Shown here piece by piece: positions 1 through 5,358 of a DNA stretch of 6,856 nucleotides. Numbering within the stretch: position 1 is the first letter of the stretch; the number at the start of each line of letters is the position of its first letter. A program made the translations under genes and the position numbers. Source of the stretch: an uncultured Oscillospiraceae bacterium (GTDB lineage Bacteria > Bacillota > Clostridia > Oscillospirales > Acutalibacteraceae); the NCBI GenBank assembly GCA_900550315.1, contig URRK01000088.1:1-6856 (forward strand), written 5' to 3'. The notes beneath the pieces were generated by a model, which saw only the letters and a program-made list of their open reading frames with translations, did no database searches and was not told the origin of the DNA.

Positions 1-278
1 GTTAGGGCCGAAAGCGTTATGTTAACCCCTACAATGTTTTGAAAAAAGTACGGTACGCCGAAAAACACAAAAAAGGCCAAAACAATCATAGGTACGCCGC
101 GAACAATATCTACAAAAATTTGCGCAATAATGTTGCACACGCGGCTTTTTACAACGCTTAACATACCAAACAGCAAGCCTAAAATGCAAGCAAAAAGCAA
201 GCCGCACAGTGCCAAAAGCAGGGTTTGACCCATTGCGCGCAGCAGCAGGTGCCCGTACTCGGTAATAATTCTAACCAT
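1..278 (-). CDS. amino-acid ABC transporter permease, HisM/GlnP family (N-terminal part, cut by window edge)
   Basis: Inner-membrane subunit of a polar amino-acid importer; it would form the translocation channel with the binding protein encoded just upstream. Reading the minus strand from the ATG at 278 gives 92 complete codons with no stop before the window edge. The start is typical of the family: a short amphipathic lead, then TLLLALCGLLFACILGLLFG (residues 19-38) as the first membrane helix, then VDIVRGVPMIVLAFFVFFG (56-74), which matches the family's conserved segment at the second helix (R-G-x-P-[LM]-[IL]-V). The EAA loop that contacts the ATPase lies outside the window. An AAAGGAG ribosome site at 285-291 is 6 nt before the ATG and decides the start. 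It lies 83 nt downstream of the binding-protein stop on the same strand, so the two are very probably one operon. The substrate cannot be read from this fragment. Family assignment is firm. Confidence 0.93.
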   Translation of the reverse strand, partial: MVRIITEYGHLLLRAMGQTLLLALCGLLFACILGLLFGMLSVVKSRVCNIIAQIFVDIVRGVPMIVLAFFVFFGVPYFFQNIVGVNITLSAL

Positions 279-284
279 TGGCTG

Positions 285-291
285 CTCCTTT
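285..291 (-). promoter_or_regulatory. ribosome binding site of the permease
   Basis: AAAGGAG on the minus strand, 6 nt upstream of the ATG at 278. It supports the permease start and shows that the permease has its own initiation site downstream of the intergenic hairpin. Confidence 0.8.
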
Positions 292-300
292 CACAACAAA

Positions 301-327
301 ACGGAACACCGCGTTACGGTGTTCCGT
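301..327 (-). terminator. intergenic hairpin between binding protein and permease; leaky terminator or mRNA-stabilising stem
   Basis: The 11-nt arms 301-311 (ACGGAACACCG on the plus strand) and 317-327 are perfect reverse complements around a 5-nt loop. On the minus-strand transcript the stem ends in GUUCCGU and runs into a short U run (UUUU, then G), so it resembles an intrinsic terminator with a weak U-tract. It sits about 35 nt after the binding-protein stop and about 20 nt before the permease start. In binding-protein-dependent importers such a stem commonly lets most transcripts end, or protects the upstream message, so that binding protein outnumbers permease. The structure is seen directly; that role is inferred. 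A complete stop seems unlikely because no promoter is evident between the stem and the permease. Confidence 0.65.
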
Positions 328-361
328 AAAAATATTTTAACAAACCGTAAAAGCCTAACGC

Positions 362-1156
362 TTAGCCAAGGTATTTCTTTAAAATTTCGTCGTACTTACC
401 GTTGGCTTTAATGTTTTTTAAGCCCTTGTTAAACAGGTCTAAAAATTCTTGACGGTCGGCTTTGTGAATAGCCAGGCCGTAAGGGGAACCGGCGTTTTCG
501 GTGCCCTCTACAATTTTAAGGCCTAAATTGGCGTTATCTTTAATGGTGGCGGCCATAATCGGTGTGTCCTCAAAGCAGGCAACGGCCTGTTTGCCGGTTA
601 CAGCCTGATACATGGTTGGGGAATCTTTAAAATAGTTAATTTTAAAGCCGTATTTATCTTTTAAGCTTTCAGCATAGCTTGCGCCCTCAGTGCCGGTTTT
701 AACCGCAACGGTTTTGCCCTTTAGGCTGTCAAACCCGGTAATGTCAGAATCCTTTGCTACGGTCATGCTCTGGGTGGCGGTGTAATAACCGTCCGAGAAA
801 ATCCAACCCTCGTTCTTGCGCTTTTCGGTAATCGAGGCACCGGCAATCATGGCGTCGGCCTGGCCGGCCTGGCAAGCGGCAATAGAGGCGTCCCAGCCTA
901 AGCTTTTCAGCTCATATTTAAAGCCCTGGTCTTCAGCAATGGCTTTTAAAATGTCAACATCAATACCAACAAAGGCGCCAGTGCTGTCGGTGTATTCAAA
1001 GGGTTTAAAGGTGGTGTCGGTGGCAACTACCCAAACCTTAGCGTCGGTTTTGCCGGAAGCTTCGGAAGTTGTTTTTTCGCTGCCGCAGCCCGCAAAGCTA
1101 AGCGCTGCTAAAACCGCTGCCAAACCAACGCACGCGGTACGAATAAGTTTTTTCAT
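362..1156 (-). CDS. amino-acid ABC transporter substrate-binding lipoprotein (solute-binding family 3)
   Basis: Extracellular lipoprotein of 264 residues that captures an amino acid and delivers it to the permease encoded downstream. Residues 1-23 form a lipoprotein signal peptide (MKK-LIR start, hydrophobic core, then F-A-G-C), with C24 the lipid-anchored cysteine, followed by a polar Ser/Thr/Lys linker to about residue 40. The mature part is a typical two-lobe family-3 binder. GIDVDILKAIA (64-74) matches the family signature, DAMIAGASITEKRK (101-114) carries the T110 and R113 positions that normally grip the alpha-carboxylate, and AVKTGTEG (151-158) is the second ligand loop. D197 in FEDTP is placed like the acidic residue that holds the alpha-amino group, and the C-terminus NGKYDEILKKYLG is classic. 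An in-frame ATG at 1237 exists, but it lies upstream of the promoter. The ATG at 1156 has AGGAGG 7 nt before it and begins the signal peptide, so 1156 is the start. Glutamine, cystine or another polar amino acid is possible; specificity cannot be read. Confidence 0.97.
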   Translation of the reverse strand: MKKLIRTACVGLAAVLAALSFAGCGSEKTTSEASGKTDAKVWVVATDTTFKPFEYTDSTGAFVGIDVDILKAIAEDQGFKYELKSLGWDASIAACQAGQADAMIAGASITEKRKNEGWIFSDGYYTATQSMTVAKDSDITGFDSLKGKTVAVKTGTEGASYAESLKDKYGFKINYFKDSPTMYQAVTGKQAVACFEDTPIMAATIKDNANLGLKIVEGTENAGSPYGLAIHKADRQEFLDLFNKGLKNIKANGKYDEILKKYLG

Positions 1157-1163
1157 AAAAATT

Positions 1164-1169
1164 CCTCCT
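1164..1169 (-). promoter_or_regulatory. ribosome binding site of the binding protein
   Basis: Perfect AGGAGG on the minus strand, 7 nt before the ATG at 1156. It fixes the start over the upstream in-frame ATG at 1237. Confidence 0.92.
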
Positions 1170-1184
1170 AAATTAATATTCTCT

Positions 1185-1213
1185 ATTGTACCATATTTTT
1201 GTGAAGTTGTAAA
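1185..1213 (-). promoter_or_regulatory. sigma-A-type promoter of the amino-acid importer operon
   Basis: Minus strand: -35 box TTTACA at 1213-1208, spacer of exactly 17 bp, and -10 box TACAAT at 1190-1185 with a TG at 1193-1192 giving an extended -10 (TGGTACAAT). The predicted transcript starts near 1178, leaving a leader of about 22 nt that contains only the ribosome site, so no riboswitch or leader peptide fits. I see no obvious operator palindrome overlapping it. The promoter lies about 50 nt after the end of trmB. Confidence 0.82.
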
Positions 1214-1260
1214 GTTTAAATGTAAGGTTTCTAACAAAATTTACTTAACTTTTTAAAGCT

Positions 1261-1941
1261 TTAACGCGTTTTTACCAAATCAACCGCCTCTAAATAATAA
1301 ATCGGCAGCTGCTGCGCCAAAAACCGCGCCTCGTATTCTGTTACAATGTTCCCCTTGGGGTTGGTGGCGTGGTAATTCAGCGAAACGGCCTTTAGCGCAT
1401 ACCCGTTTTGCGAAAATTGCAGCAGCGAATACTCAAACAGCTGGGCGTTATCGGTTTTTTGAAAAATAACGGCCCCAGGCGTTAAAAGCTCACGGTAAAT
1501 TTTTAAAAAGCGCGGGGCGGTAAGGCGGTGATCGGCGTAGCTGTTTTTTTGAAAAGGGGTAGAAAAATTTAAGTACAGCGCCGTTACTTTACCGGCCGGC
1601 AGCAGCCGACCCAAATACTCGGCCGCGCAGCACAAATATTTTAAATTGCCAATTTTTTGCGCCTTGGTTTTTTCGCAGGCCTCTACCAGCACATTGCGGC
1701 ATTTTTCAACCCCTAATACATTAACCTTAGGGTTTTGGCGGGCAAATTCGCGGGCAAAATGCCCACGCCCGCTGCCAATTTCCAGCACCAGCGGCGCGGC
1801 GCGGCCAAACAGAGCGTTTAAATCTACCGGTTCGGTAGCGTCCGGCAGGTCGTAGTGCAATTGCTCACAGCGCGGGACCAAAAAAATGTCGCCGCAGGCG
1901 GCCAGTCGTTCGTCCAAATTCTTTTTACAGCGCATCCTCAT
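1261..1941 (-). CDS. trmB: tRNA (guanine-N7-)-methyltransferase, m7G46, divergent motif
   Basis: Cytoplasmic SAM-dependent enzyme of 226 residues, predicted to methylate N7 of G46 in the tRNA variable loop. The Rossmann fold is clear: LVLEIGSGRGHF (51-62) is the SAM-binding loop and GVEKCRNVL (77-85) the following acidic strand. LYLNFSTPFQKNSYADHRLT (122-141), then APRFLKIYRELLTPG and QKTDN (161-165), align with the TrmB core, and TEYEARF (201-207) is the C-terminal T-x-x-E motif. Length and the basic MRMRCKKNLDERL start are normal. Oddly, the family's D-P-W-P-K...R-H-x-K-R-R stretch reads S-T-P-F-Q-K-N-S-Y-A-D-H-R, so the motif Asp, Trp and His are replaced. The ATG at 1941 is chosen because AAAGGA (1952-1957) precedes it by 10 nt; an in-frame ATG at 1935 is an alternative. 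It starts 14 nt after the SGNH hydrolase gene and is probably the last gene of that operon. No convincing terminator follows it. Confidence 0.92.
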   Translation of the reverse strand: MRMRCKKNLDERLAACGDIFLVPRCEQLHYDLPDATEPVDLNALFGRAAPLVLEIGSGRGHFAREFARQNPKVNVLGVEKCRNVLVEACEKTKAQKIGNLKYLCCAAEYLGRLLPAGKVTALYLNFSTPFQKNSYADHRLTAPRFLKIYRELLTPGAVIFQKTDNAQLFEYSLLQFSQNGYALKAVSLNYHATNPKGNIVTEYEARFLAQQLPIYYLEAVDLVKTR

Positions 1942-1955
1942 GCCGGTTTCATCCT

Positions 1956-2783
1956 TTAATCCTGCCCTTTTGCCGTGGCAATTAATCCTTCGTTATTTGT
2001 GGCAATTAGCCCGGCGTATTTAAAATCGTCCGGCTCTTTGCGAATGTAGTAATCAATGTACGCCATAACCATTTCGGCCGTTAAGCGGTAGCCGGTTGGG
2101 GTTAGATGCCCGTTTAAGTAAAACACGCGGCGAAACGCTTCGTCATACGGCGGGGCAAAGGTTCTAAAATCCAGCACATAAGTATCTTTGTTCTGTGCCG
2201 CCAGATCCCGCAGCAATGCAGCGTGCTCATTATAAAGCCGCTCACCCTCGTCACTTTCGTTTTCCTTTTTAGGGCAGGTTATTAAAAAGAACTTAGCAAA
2301 GGGCGAAATTTGGCGGTATTTAGCTAAAATTTTGGTGTAATAGCCCGTAAAGCTGTTGGCGCAGGGGGCGTTAGGGTCGGTTACAATATCTTGCTTGGTG
2401 CCAAAGGCTAGGTCGCCATTTTTCATAGCGCTAACATCATTTACACCCAGCGCAAAAATATAGGCCTGGGCCTTTTTAGCCGGGTCAAAAAAACCGTTTT
2501 CATCGGCGTAGGAATTTAGGTACCATTTGGCCGACATTCCCCCGCGGGAAAAGTTGTAGACCTTGCTGCCCAGCGTTCGGGCCATAAACTGCCCCCAGGA
2601 GTATTCGTACTGGTCAAAGTAATAATACCCCTCCTCCTGCGGCTTTTTAATTTGAAATTCGCCGGAAGAAAGGCTATCCCCCACGCAGGCAATGGTGCGG
2701 AAAATTGCCGCAAAACCCCCGTTTTGTGGAATACGGTCCAGCGGCTTTTCGCCCGCGTTAAAGTAATAATCTTGCAGGTTCAT
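1956..2783 (-). CDS. SGNH/GDSL-type hydrolase
   Basis: A predicted esterase or acyl hydrolase of 275 residues, without signal peptide or membrane helix, so probably cytoplasmic. Block I is CVGDSLSSG (33-41) with nucleophile S37. Block II is NFSRGGMSA (77-85), where G81/G82 supplies the oxyanion glycine. Block III is ALGVNDVSA (111-119) with N115. Block V is NGHLTPTGYR (224-233) with catalytic H226. The Asp normally three residues before that His is Leu (L223), so a Ser-His dyad or an Asp from elsewhere would be needed. The very C-terminus repeats itself (GLIATNNE then GLIATAKG, 258-273), from an imperfect 24-nt tandem duplication. GGAGGG (2791-2796) 7 nt before the ATG at 2783 supports the start and overlaps the end of the preceding small ORF. 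It lies between that ORF and trmB in one array. The natural substrate is unknown; polysaccharide deacetylation or lipid ester hydrolysis are family possibilities only. Confidence 0.9.
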   Translation of the reverse strand: MNLQDYYFNAGEKPLDRIPQNGGFAAIFRTIACVGDSLSSGEFQIKKPQEEGYYYFDQYEYSWGQFMARTLGSKVYNFSRGGMSAKWYLNSYADENGFFDPAKKAQAYIFALGVNDVSAMKNGDLAFGTKQDIVTDPNAPCANSFTGYYTKILAKYRQISPFAKFFLITCPKKENESDEGERLYNEHAALLRDLAAQNKDTYVLDFRTFAPPYDEAFRRVFYLNGHLTPTGYRLTAEMVMAYIDYYIRKEPDDFKYAGLIATNNEGLIATAKGQD

Positions 2784-2786
2784 GTT

Positions 2787-3017
2787 TTATCCCTCCAAAA
2801 AATAGACAAAAATAAGCAATATAAGAGAAAAAGCCGTTAAAACGGCGCTCAACCAATAAAATCGGCGCCCAACCCCAAGCGCCAAACGCCGTAAGGGTTT
2901 TGCGCGGCGCTGCTCTTTGCAACGAACGCCAGGCGCCCAAAACGCCAAATGCCACGCCCTAAAGCCACAGTGCTTTTGCCTTTGGGCGTTTAGTTCAATG
3001 TAAGCTTTAAAATTCAT
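2787..3017 (-). CDS. small putative tail-anchored membrane protein, unknown function
   Basis: I do not recognise this 76-residue protein. Residues 1-52 are basic and rich in Arg, Trp and Ala; residues 53-73 (FYWLSAVLTAFSLILLIFVYF) form one strong C-terminal membrane helix, with only LEG after it, so a tail-anchored topology with the basic part inside is expected. The best evidence that it is real is position: its ATG overlaps the stop of the phosphoesterase by one base (TAATG, base 3017), and it ends 3 nt before the hydrolase ATG, so its last codons form that gene's GGAGGG site. Only a weak AAGG precedes its own start, so translation would be coupled to the gene before. Against it, the middle of the DNA is low in complexity, with GGCGCYCAA-type repeats, and the Arg codon AGG is used twice. 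It could instead be a non-coding spacer. Confidence 0.45.
   Translation of the reverse strand: MNFKAYIELNAQRQKHCGFRAWHLAFWAPGVRCKEQRRAKPLRRLALGVGRRFYWLSAVLTAFSLILLIFVYFLEG
2843..2946. repeat. short imperfect GGCGC(C/T)CAA repeats inside the small ORF
   Basis: CGGCGCTCAACC at 2843-2854 recurs as CGGCGCCCAACC at 2863-2874, an exact 20-nt step, and GGCGCCCAA appears again at 2932-2940. GCGCCAAACGCC near 2879-2890 resembles GCGCCCAAAACGCC near 2933-2946. The copies are short and diverged; they may reflect local slippage in the small gene rather than a mobile repeat. Confidence 0.4.
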
Positions 3018-3802
3018 TAAGCCTTGCCGGCAAAGCTGTTAGCCGGTTGTTTTTCGGCCTCGGCAGCCCGCCGCTCGGCCCCGGCGGCAAGGTTTAAAAA
3101 CTGCGGCTTGCGGCTGTGGCTAAAATCCTGCCCTAAGGGCAAAATTTTGTTAAACACGCAGGTGTGCTTGGGGGTCACGGTGCGGTCCTCGTGCATACTG
3201 CCAAAATACCAATGCTTAAAGCTGCAGTAGCTTTCAATTTCCCCTAAAAAGCCGTTTAATTTGTCTACATGGTCCGGCTGGCCGTTGCGCAGCAGCATGG
3301 CGCTTTTAACCAGCGCGGGCGGCTCGTGGGTCAAAATGTAATCTACCTTGCCGCCAAGTTCATCCAGCGTTTCGGCGCAGTGCGCCAGCTCTGCCGGCGA
3401 GGGCAGCTCGTTTTTAAACCAGCTTCCCTGCTCAATGCGAATGTCTTTATCCGGGCTTTCGCCGCCGCCGCAAACAAAAAGCGTTTGCCCCTCTAAGTTA
3501 AAAACCTCGCCCCGCATTAGGTGAAACAAATTGCCGCTAATGCGGTGCACACGGCCGCCCTTCCAAACCGTTTGGCGGTAGCTCTCCAATAAATCAAAAT
3601 TTTCGTGCGCGCCGTCTAAAAAACAAACGGTAAACTTGCGGGAGCCTAAATATTTTAAAATGCTTTTTTCCAGCGGCGTGTTTTTCCAAACAAAGCCAAA
3701 ATCGCCGCAAACAATTAAAATGTCGCCGGCCTTTAGCTTGCGCCACTGGCTGTCGTACAAGCGGGATTCGTCGCCATGCATATCCCCGGTAATGTAAACC
3801 AT
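3017..3802 (-). CDS. calcineurin-like metallophosphoesterase with altered metal-site motifs
   Basis: A soluble predicted phosphohydrolase of 261 residues. The metallophosphoesterase motifs occur in order: GDMHGD (6-11; D7, H9), VCGDFGFVW (31-39; D34), LDGAHENFDLL (62-72), ILTHEPP (156-162; H159) and WYFGSMHED (198-206; H204). The family normally has G-N-H-E in the third motif and G-H-x-H in the last. Here the Asn is A65 and the first His is S202, two positions that usually help hold the two-metal centre. D7, H9, D34, H66, H159 and H204 remain, so weakened, one-metal or altered chemistry is possible, or this is a lineage subfamily. Residues 240-261 are an Ala/Glu-rich tail outside the fold. 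The ATG at 3802 is set by AGGAG (3810-3814) 7 nt upstream. It is the first gene of the minus-strand array and is divergent from the carboxypeptidase gene. The substrate is unknown. Confidence 0.9.
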   Translation of the reverse strand: MVYITGDMHGDESRLYDSQWRKLKAGDILIVCGDFGFVWKNTPLEKSILKYLGSRKFTVCFLDGAHENFDLLESYRQTVWKGGRVHRISGNLFHLMRGEVFNLEGQTLFVCGGGESPDKDIRIEQGSWFKNELPSPAELAHCAETLDELGGKVDYILTHEPPALVKSAMLLRNGQPDHVDKLNGFLGEIESYCSFKHWYFGSMHEDRTVTPKHTCVFNKILPLGQDFSHSRKPQFLNLAAGAERRAAEAEKQPANSFAGKA

Positions 3803-3809
3803 GCCCGTT

Positions 3810-3814
3810 CTCCT
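3810..3814 (-). promoter_or_regulatory. ribosome binding site of the metallophosphoesterase
   Basis: AGGAG on the minus strand, 7 nt before the ATG at 3802. It supports the start of the first gene of the array. Confidence 0.8.
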
Positions 3815-3875
3815 GTTTAAAATAATTTGTTTGCCTGCACAGCCAAAGCAAAAAGGGTAAAAAACAAAATTCCTC

Positions 3876-3904
3876 TTTACCTTAGCGGCAAAATGTATTA
3901 TAAT
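3876..3904 (+). promoter_or_regulatory. sigma-A-type promoter of the carboxypeptidase gene
   Basis: -35 box TTTACC at 3876-3881, exactly 17 bp of spacer, and a perfect -10 TATAAT at 3899-3904. Transcription should begin near 3911, giving a leader of about 68 nt that is AT-rich and shows no clear stem. The -10 lies in a 10-nt palindrome (3896-3905), so its complement also reads TATAAT toward the phosphoesterase, but I see no good -35 on that side. Confidence 0.83.
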
Positions 3905-3978
3905 AGAATGTACTGTTTAAAAAACGAAAAACCTTGCTTTATTTTCTCATTATATTACATTATGGGGGAAAAATCAAT

Positions 3979-5298
3979 ATGCCTAAAAAAATAATCGCCG
4001 GCTTTTGCTGCGCCGTTGTGCTGCTTTGCAGCTGCTTTACCGCCGCCGCGTACGAGCCGGATACCTTTACCGTGCGCGCCGAGGGCTGCGTTTTAGCCAG
4101 TTTAGATACCGGCGAGCTTTTGTACCAAAAAAACGAGAATAAAAGGCTTTACCCCGCCTCGCTAACAAAAATTATGACGGCCACGGTGGTGCTGGATACC
4201 GCCAACGATTTAAACGAGGTTGTTACCGCCGGCGAAAGCGCCATTGCCATTTTGCAGGGCACCGATTCCTCCACCATGGGGCTGCAGGCGGGCGAGCAGC
4301 TTTCGGTTTTAAATTTGCTTTACACCCTGCTGGTTCACTCGGCGAACGACGCTGCCAACATTTTAGCCGAGCGCTTTGGCAACGGCAGCATTGCGGAATT
4401 TGTTGAAAAAATGAACCAAAAAGCGGCCGAGCTTGGTATGCAAAACACCCACTATGTTAACGCGCACGGCCTGCACGATGAAAACCACTACACCACCCCG
4501 TACGATATGTACCTGCTAACGCGCTACGCCCTAAAGAACGAGACCTTTAAAAAAATTGTTGAAACGGTTCGCTACACCCTTCCGGCCACCAACAAGCACG
4601 GGCAGCGCATTTTGGCAACCACCAACTTTTTGCAGGACGCCAACTCGGTAACGCCCGAATATTTTTATAAGTACGCCGGCGGCGTTAAAACCGGCTACAC
4701 CGACGAAGCCGGCCGCTGCCTGGTTTCTACCGCCACCAAAAACGGCGAAACCTACCTTTGCGTGCTAATGAAATCTCCGGTTACCAACGAAAAAGGAGTA
4801 AAGGTGCGGTACGAATTTCCCGACAGTAAAAATCTTTACGAATGGGCCTTTAAAAATTTTGAATACCGCCAAATTTACGATACTTCCACCCCGGTTGGGG
4901 AATGTCCCGTAGCCCTTTCGGCCGAAAATGACCATGTAGCCGTTTTGCTGGCCGAAAGCGTGAACGCCACCTTGCCCAAAAACGCCGATAATTCTACCGT
5001 AGAGGTAGAGCTGCATTTTAACGAGGGCGGCGTGCAGGCGCCGGTTGCCAAGGGGCAAAAGCTTGGCACTGCCACGGTAAAGTACGCCGGGCAGGAGCTT
5101 GCCACGGTGGATGTTGTTGCCATGAATGAGGTGCAGCGCAGCACCATGCTATACATTATACAGGTGCTAACCGATTTTTTACATTCCCCTACCTTAAAGC
5201 TGATCTTAACCGTTTTAGCCGTGTTTATTATTTTGCTGGTGGCCTACTGCCTGTGGCTGAACCGGCACCGCAAAAAGCGCCGCAGACGGCGCAGGTAA
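3979..5298 (+). CDS. serine-type D-Ala-D-Ala carboxypeptidase (peptidase S11, DacA/DacF-like penicillin-binding protein)
   Basis: Exported, membrane-anchored enzyme of 439 residues that removes the terminal D-Ala of peptidoglycan pentapeptides. A signal peptide (about 1-24, with a core rich in Cys: FCC, LLCSC) ends near TAAA-Y25. The S11 domain (about 25-270) has all three active-site motifs: S61-L-T-K64 (nucleophile S61), S121-A-N123 and K237-T-G239. Residues about 296-385 form the beta-rich PBP5-type C-terminal domain. An amphipathic stretch leads into a membrane helix (about 407-427) and an unusually basic end (RHRKKRRRRRR). A full helix, rather than only an amphipathic anchor, gives two-sided anchoring if the signal peptide is not removed. 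The ATG at 3979 is chosen for its G-rich site (3964-3968) and the signal peptide. An upstream in-frame TTG at 3934 has no ribosome site and would put polar residues before the signal. Cleavage as a lipoprotein at C19 is a weak alternative. Confidence 0.96.
   Translation: MPKKIIAGFCCAVVLLCSCFTAAAYEPDTFTVRAEGCVLASLDTGELLYQKNENKRLYPASLTKIMTATVVLDTANDLNEVVTAGESAIAILQGTDSSTMGLQAGEQLSVLNLLYTLLVHSANDAANILAERFGNGSIAEFVEKMNQKAAELGMQNTHYVNAHGLHDENHYTTPYDMYLLTRYALKNETFKKIVETVRYTLPATNKHGQRILATTNFLQDANSVTPEYFYKYAGGVKTGYTDEAGRCLVSTATKNGETYLCVLMKSPVTNEKGVKVRYEFPDSKNLYEWAFKNFEYRQIYDTSTPVGECPVALSAENDHVAVLLAESVNATLPKNADNSTVEVELHFNEGGVQAPVAKGQKLGTATVKYAGQELATVDVVAMNEVQRSTMLYIIQVLTDFLHSPTLKLILTVLAVFIILLVAYCLWLNRHRKKRRRRRR
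5277..5292 (+). repeat. GC-rich hairpin at the 3' end of the carboxypeptidase gene
   Basis: GCGCCG (5277-5282) and CGGCGC (5287-5292) pair perfectly around a CAGA tetraloop, inside the codons for the terminal Arg run. A second, competing stem GGCG/CGCC (5288-5291 with 5299-5302) precedes TTTAGGTTTT. Neither has a proper U-tract, so full termination before the downstream kinase gene is unlikely. Partial attenuation or RNA processing is possible. Confidence 0.4.
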
Positions 5299-5341
5299 CG
5301 CCTTTAGGTTTTAATTTTAACGAAACAGCCAAGCGCATTTT

Positions 5342-5348
5342 AAAGGAG
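5342..5348 (+). promoter_or_regulatory. ribosome binding site of the phosphofructokinase
   Basis: AAAGGAG ends 10 nt before the ATG at 5359, slightly longer than ideal, with an AT-rich spacer. No separate promoter is evident in the 60-nt gap, so this gene is probably read from the carboxypeptidase promoter. Confidence 0.75.
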
Positions 5349-5358
5349 CATTATTTTT

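Noticed and set aside
22..207. A 61-codon minus-strand frame near the left edge
   Set aside because: It overlaps the permease in another frame; the permease frame gives typical family membrane segments and has its own ribosome site.
816..1256. A 146-codon plus-strand frame opposite the solute-binding protein
   Set aside because: It is the antisense shadow of a clear lipoprotein gene, has no ribosome site or recognisable motif, and runs through the promoter of that gene.
1253..1264. Palindrome TTAAAGCTTTAA at the end of trmB as a terminator
   Set aside because: It has no loop and only A/T-rich pairs with a central GC, so it would not form a stable terminator stem.
2758..2955. A 65-codon minus-strand frame overlapping the small ORF and the hydrolase start
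   Set aside because: It runs over the hydrolase start codon and lacks the tight stop/start overlaps that support the 2787-3017 frame.
2976..3011. Shared 10-mer GCCTTTGGGC near 2978 and near 6622 as a dispersed repeat
   Set aside because: Similarity fades immediately outside the 10-mer, and matches of this length are expected by chance in a window of this size.
3934..3978. N-terminal extension of the carboxypeptidase from a TTG
   Set aside because: There is no ribosome site before the TTG, and the ATG at 3979 has one and starts a normal signal peptide.
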